Assembly (NCBI GenBank): GCA_029747585.1
Contig: JAPEVF010001402.1
Span: 1-10,208 of the forward strand
Source: Pleurotus djamor
Taxonomy: Eukaryota; Basidiomycota; Agaricomycetes; Agaricales; Pleurotaceae
Direction: 5' to 3'
Length of the DNA: 10,208 nucleotides
Shown: positions 7,801 to 10,208 of the stretch, piece after piece
Layout of the letters: each line of letters opens with the position of its first letter
Numbering within the stretch: the first letter of the stretch is position 1
Notes under the pieces: generated by a model
The model's input: only the letters and a program-made list of their open reading frames with translations
The model's database searches: none
Told to the model about the DNA's origin: nothing
Program-made: the position numbers and the translations under genes

Positions 7801-8632
7801 CAACCAGGACGATGAGAATGATGACCAGGGAGAGTTTGACGAGGATGCAGATGAAGACGAGGCTGAGGGTGAAGAGGAAACTCGTGGCGCTAGCGTGAAC
7901 GATGACGATGATGACCGTAACTGGGGGAGAGGGATAGCCATGTGCTTCTCCAACGACAACCAAATGTTGGCCATCTCAAGCGGTACCTCCGTCGTTTTGT
8001 GGCGAAGAGATGAAGAAGGGGGATGGCAGGCGTTTGACCGATTCAGGATCGGAGGATGGGTCAGCACGGAGAACAACGCAATAACCTTCCTTGCCGATAA
8101 CTCTAAAATCGCGTACATGACTAGGGAAGACGTCCTGGCCACGACTCTCGACCATTCCAACTACGAAACTGTCACTTTGATCGGATCTCGCTATCCGCGC
8201 GCCATCGTGATAAGTGCAGACGGAAAATGGCTCGTCTCACTACACACTCATGGGTACCTGAAAATATACAGCGTTGATGACCTCGGCGTGGCTGGTCATA
8301 CCATGAATACGGGGGACCCTCATACGAGGTGCGTGGCCTTCAGACCAGATGGAAAGGTGCTGGCGACGGGTGGTAAAGGAATTCAGCTATGGCGATGTGA
8401 CACCTGGGAGAGAGTATATCAATACAGAAGCGGGCCAATGGATTACTTCGCATTTTCTCCAGACGGGATGAAAATGGCGACTGCAAATCTGGAGGATGAC
8501 TCCGACGACGAGGACGATGAAGAAGGGGACGTGGAGGAACCTGGCGAAGAAGATGATGGGATATATGCCTCGAGACCTATGGTTCAGTTATGGGACATCG
8601 AAGCAGCTGTGAATATCCATTTTGATGAGTAA
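4862..8632 (+). CDS. DUF2235 (Tle1-like) alpha/beta-hydrolase fused to an acidic-insert WD40-like propeller
   Basis: Spliced product is 1067 residues. Residues 47-400 are a DUF2235 domain, the family that includes the catalytic domain of bacterial Tle1 phospholipase effectors. It opens with NLVVCIDGTANQ (47-58), carries the GxSxG elbow GFSRG (likely nucleophile Ser145), then GAWDT (Asp233) and GSHSDIGGGN (His300), a plausible complete triad. Ester or lipid hydrolysis is likely; the substrate is unknown. Residues 401-625 look mostly helical and have no Walker motif. From about 627 there are about six WD40-like repeats, with strand ends such as HIDVWD, SVVLWR, LKIYS, IQLWR and VQLWD. They are interrupted by acidic stretches at about 740-829 and 1023-1044. 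No signal peptide or membrane segment is seen. The start is the first in-frame ATG; TAA at 8630-8632 ends it. One gene is favoured over two because the phase-1 intron 6895-6950 joins both parts with no intergenic gap. Confidence 0.88.
5405..5457 (+). other. Probable GC-AG intron just before the catalytic serine motif
   Basis: FLFG must join FSRGAYQVR, which requires the phase-1 junction G(5404)/GC(5458-5459). The donor there is GCGGGT at 5405. The GT at 5409 would put the nucleophile elbow out of frame. The intron is 53 nt, has a CTGATGAC branch-like sequence at 5441-5448 and ends ATTATAG. Apart from C at +2, it looks like its neighbours. Confidence 0.75.
7742..7918 (+). repeat. Acidic low-complexity tract with imperfect QDD repeats
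   Basis: This GAC/GAT-rich stretch lies inside the DUF2235-WD40 gene. Between 7745 and 7830 the protein reads as irregular 5-7-residue units built on xQDD (DQDD, TQDD, DQDD, NQDD, DQGE), with a run of five GAC codons at 7751-7765. After 7830 it becomes a Glu/Asp mix, then DDDDD just before NWGRG. It falls between the first and second recognisable propeller blades. It looks like a microsatellite-derived linker. The opposite strand reads as Ser-rich or Val-rich frames, which are shadows. Confidence 0.8.
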
Positions 8633-9007
8633 ACAAGTTGATCCGCACATGCGGGTCGACGCGCCGATCGGGATGATGATCAATACTACCTTCCATCAGG
8701 CGAATTGTTAATTACGGTACGTCTGAAATCTCGGGGAACAGTCACGTCGTCTTGGACGAGAATAGTATGACGCGTTTCGTCCGGTTTCCCGTACCCGGCG
8801 ACGATCCCCAGAAACCGAACTTACCTCCAAGTTCAGCTGAAGTTCAGCATTTCGCAAATAGACTCATATACCCGCTGTCTCGCACGGCTGCTTGAGCCTT
8901 CCTTTTCATAATTTTCCTCCGTTTCTGGCTATGAATTGTGTGAGGTGTGTGTAGCAAGTGTGTGGTACTAGTAAGCGCTCGAACCCTTTGTGCCTCCAAC
9001 CACCACC
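8633..9007. other. Intergenic region between the DUF2235-WD40 gene and the F-box-like gene
   Basis: 375 bp with no supportable gene. It holds the 3' flank of the previous gene (no AATAAA seen) and the likely promoter of the next. Signals visible are a 9-bp direct repeat AAGTTCAGC at 8829-8837 and 8840-8848 (11-bp period), a weak TATA-like CATATA at 8865-8870 about 140 bp before the next ATG, and a GT-rich stretch at 8937-8965. None is strong. Confidence 0.6.
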
Positions 9008-10174
9008 ATGCAAGGACTGCCACCCGAGTTGTGGCTCAAAATCCTTGGATTCGCCAGCGACACCAAAACTCTGCTTACGCTCATCGTAACTTCTCGTCAG
9101 CTAAACCAGCTATCCGAGGCTTTGCTCTATGAAAACATCGAATTAAATTACGATTCAGAGTCAGGCATCTTCAACTTCCCCTCCCTTGTCGAACTACGGC
9201 GCACTGAAGCCCTTTTTCAACGGCTTTCAGCGAATTCGCACCTCGCTAGACGGGTACACACACTTCGAGCTCCTATCCATGAAACATTGGCACACGTAGC
9301 GCCGTTTCTCGTCAACCTGCGCCGTCTTGCCCTTTTTGCGTACTACAGCGATGACCACCCCAAGGCTGGGGTTTTCAAGTCGCTCACTCAATTCTCCCTG
9401 CTCACTCACTTCGTTTGGTGCCGTGATGGGGACGACCAGTCTGAAATGTGGCGATTTTTGGAAACTCAGGACATGCTTGAGCATCTTGCTTTCTTCAACC
9501 ATCTCCGTCGGCGTGAACTACCCGTGCTCAAAGCAGGTTCTCTCCCCAACCTACGCTCACTTGTAACGCCTGATGAGGAGGAGGCCCTCGCCTTCGTTCA
9601 AGGTCGTGACATCCAGCACCTCAATATTATCTCCTCCTTCTACTCTGAGGACCGTGTTCAACCCTCGGCAGTCATCTCACCGGCTATGAAGACTCTCTCA
9701 TGCTTGGTGAAGGATGCTCCCCATCTAATGAAACAATACCCCAATGTAAAATATTTGGAGATTCAGGAGCAACATCGATACGAGCGCGTGAGTTTTTGTT
9801 CAACTTTCATCATCTTCTACCACCACTCAACCCCATTCGAGCCCGCTTCGTTTGAAAATACAAGCTCTTTCCTATCACTCATACAGGGACCCGCTCTTCT
9901 GTATATATCTATCGTATACAATGTGTCACCTCGACAGACAGGCTTCAAATTCTCCATCCCACTCAAAGGCGATTTCCACGCGACTACACATCTCCCTGAG
10001 CTGCAGGTCATCGACATCGTTCTGGATTATGGGAAGGAACGTTCGCCTAATTTCTATCGCTACAGAATTGGACGAGGGTTGGCGGTGCAGGGACCGCTGC
10101 GGGTCAAGCGAAGCCAAGGACTACCCACAAGCTGGGATTTGTGGTGGGAGCACTGTGGTCTGCCACCCCCGTGA
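9008..10174 (+). CDS. F-box-like, leucine-rich protein of agaricomycete type
   Basis: The N-terminus MQGLPPELWLKILGF, followed by a short helical stretch ending SEALLYENI (residues about 4-45), fits a basidiomycete F-box-like domain. F-box proteins usually recruit targets to SCF ubiquitin ligases through Skp1, but many fungal copies are uncharacterised. The rest is leucine-rich with irregular LRR-like segments (LVNLRRLALF, LPNLRSLV, YPNVKYLEI), which may bind a target. The start is ATG 9008 in a good context (CACCACCATGC); the GTG at 8990 further upstream is not credible as a start. A probable intron 9788-9841 (GTGAGT donor, 54 nt) removes 18 residues and gives 370 residues; unspliced it is 388. 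TGA at 10172-10174 ends it. No target or partner can be named, and the neighbours do not suggest one. Confidence 0.78.
   Translation: MQGLPPELWLKILGFASDTKTLLTLIVTSRQLNQLSEALLYENIELNYDSESGIFNFPSLVELRRTEALFQRLSANSHLARRVHTLRAPIHETLAHVAPFLVNLRRLALFAYYSDDHPKAGVFKSLTQFSLLTHFVWCRDGDDQSEMWRFLETQDMLEHLAFFNHLRRRELPVLKAGSLPNLRSLVTPDEEEALAFVQGRDIQHLNIISSFYSEDRVQPSAVISPAMKTLSCLVKDAPHLMKQYPNVKYLEIQEQHRYERVSFCSTFIIFYHHSTPFEPASFENTSSFLSLIQGPALLYISIVYNVSPRQTGFKFSIPLKGDFHATTHLPELQVIDIVLDYGKERSPNFYRYRIGRGLAVQGPLRVKRSQGLPTSWDLWWEHCGLPPP
9788..9841 (+). other. Probable intron in the F-box-like gene, acceptor uncertain
   Basis: A strong GTGAGT donor follows YER. The 54-nt choice ending CGAG at 9841 matches the size of other introns here, has a CTCAA branch-like site and joins to PASFENTSSFLSL, which reads like normal protein. 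An alternative acceptor, CAG at 9885-9886, would give a 99-nt intron. Both are multiples of three without stops, so reading frame cannot decide. Confidence 0.5.
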
Positions 10175-10208
10175 CGGACTAATGTAAGGTTGATGGACGT
10201 CTGATAAA
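10175..10208. other. 3' flank of the F-box-like gene
   Basis: 34 bp after the stop to the window edge. Nothing recognisable is seen. Confidence 0.6.

Larger units (their letters stand above)
4862..8632 (+). other. Exon-intron structure of the DUF2235-WD40 gene
   Basis: Inferred exons: 4862-5047, 5113-5273, 5325-5404, 5458-5510, 5570-5610, 5659-5832, 5893-6105, 6162-6380, 6434-6894, 6951-7205, 7272-8632. The ten introns are 48-66 nt. Donors include GTTCGT (5048), GTTCGC (5274), GTCAGT (5611), GTAAGC (5833 and 7206), GTACGC (6106), GTGAGT (6381) and GTGTGT (6895); 5405 is a GC donor. Exon lengths sum to 3204 nt, an exact multiple of three. Introns are crowded in the hydrolase half, while the propeller half is one 1361-nt exon. 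Intron 7206-7271 is a stop-free multiple of three and so is less certain than the rest. Confidence 0.85.

Noticed and set aside
7469..8160. Long minus-strand open frames (164 and 160 codons) rich in Val or Ser
   Set aside because: They are the reverse reading of GAC/GAT-rich acidic codons in the propeller exon, so low complexity explains them.
6998..8632. A separate gene starting at ATG 6998
   Set aside because: The exon opens upstream at 6951, and a good phase-1 intron (6895-6950) joins it in frame to the hydrolase part. There is no space for a promoter. It remains possible if transcripts show otherwise.
1..10208. A three-gene functional cluster
   Set aside because: Same-strand order alone is weak evidence. 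No shared promoter motif or pathway link between pump, hydrolase and F-box-like protein was seen.

Overview
The window looks like nuclear DNA of a filamentous basidiomycete, most likely an agaricomycete. The coding sequence is broken by many very short introns (about 47-66 bp). Their donors nearly all fit GTNNGY, they carry CTNAY-like branch sites and they end in YAG. The protein families (fungal PDR/ABCG transporter, DUF2235 hydrolase, F-box-like protein) also fit. There is no sign of rRNA, tRNA, CRISPR or transposase. All three genes lie on the + strand. The organism call is an inference from gene style.

Region 1 (1-4289) is the 3' three quarters of a full-size PDR-type ABC transporter gene. 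The window starts after the first nucleotide-binding domain. It contains TMD1, the large extracellular loop, NBD2, TMD2 and the C-terminus. I reconstruct 18 exons and 17 introns. Every join keeps the reading frame and restores family-like protein, which gives 1127 residues in the window. Two exons (10 and 21 nt) are micro-exons around the H-loop, and one intron has a GC donor. The first ~280 nt are open in frame but do not look like the family.

Region 2 (4290-4861) has no gene. It holds a candidate promoter for the next gene: a CACGTG box, a TATA-like element, an 11-bp direct repeat, a CT-rich tract and a short upstream ORF.

Region 3 (4862-8632) is an 11-exon gene for a 1067-residue protein. 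An N-terminal DUF2235 (Tle1-like) alpha/beta-hydrolase has an intact GFSRG nucleophile elbow and a plausible Ser-Asp-His triad. A helical middle region follows, then a C-terminal WD40-like beta-propeller broken by two strongly acidic inserts. This hydrolase-plus-propeller layout is the most interesting object here. A second GC-AG intron lies directly before the catalytic-serine motif.

Region 4 (8633-9007) is intergenic. Region 5 (9008-10174) is an F-box-like/leucine-rich protein with one probable intron whose acceptor is uncertain. The last 34 nt are 3' flank.

Nothing shows that the three genes work together. A drug-efflux pump, a possible lipid or ester hydrolase with a propeller, and an F-box-like protein are probably chance neighbours. 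All exon-intron boundaries are inferred by eye from splice signals, frame and family resemblance, not from transcripts.
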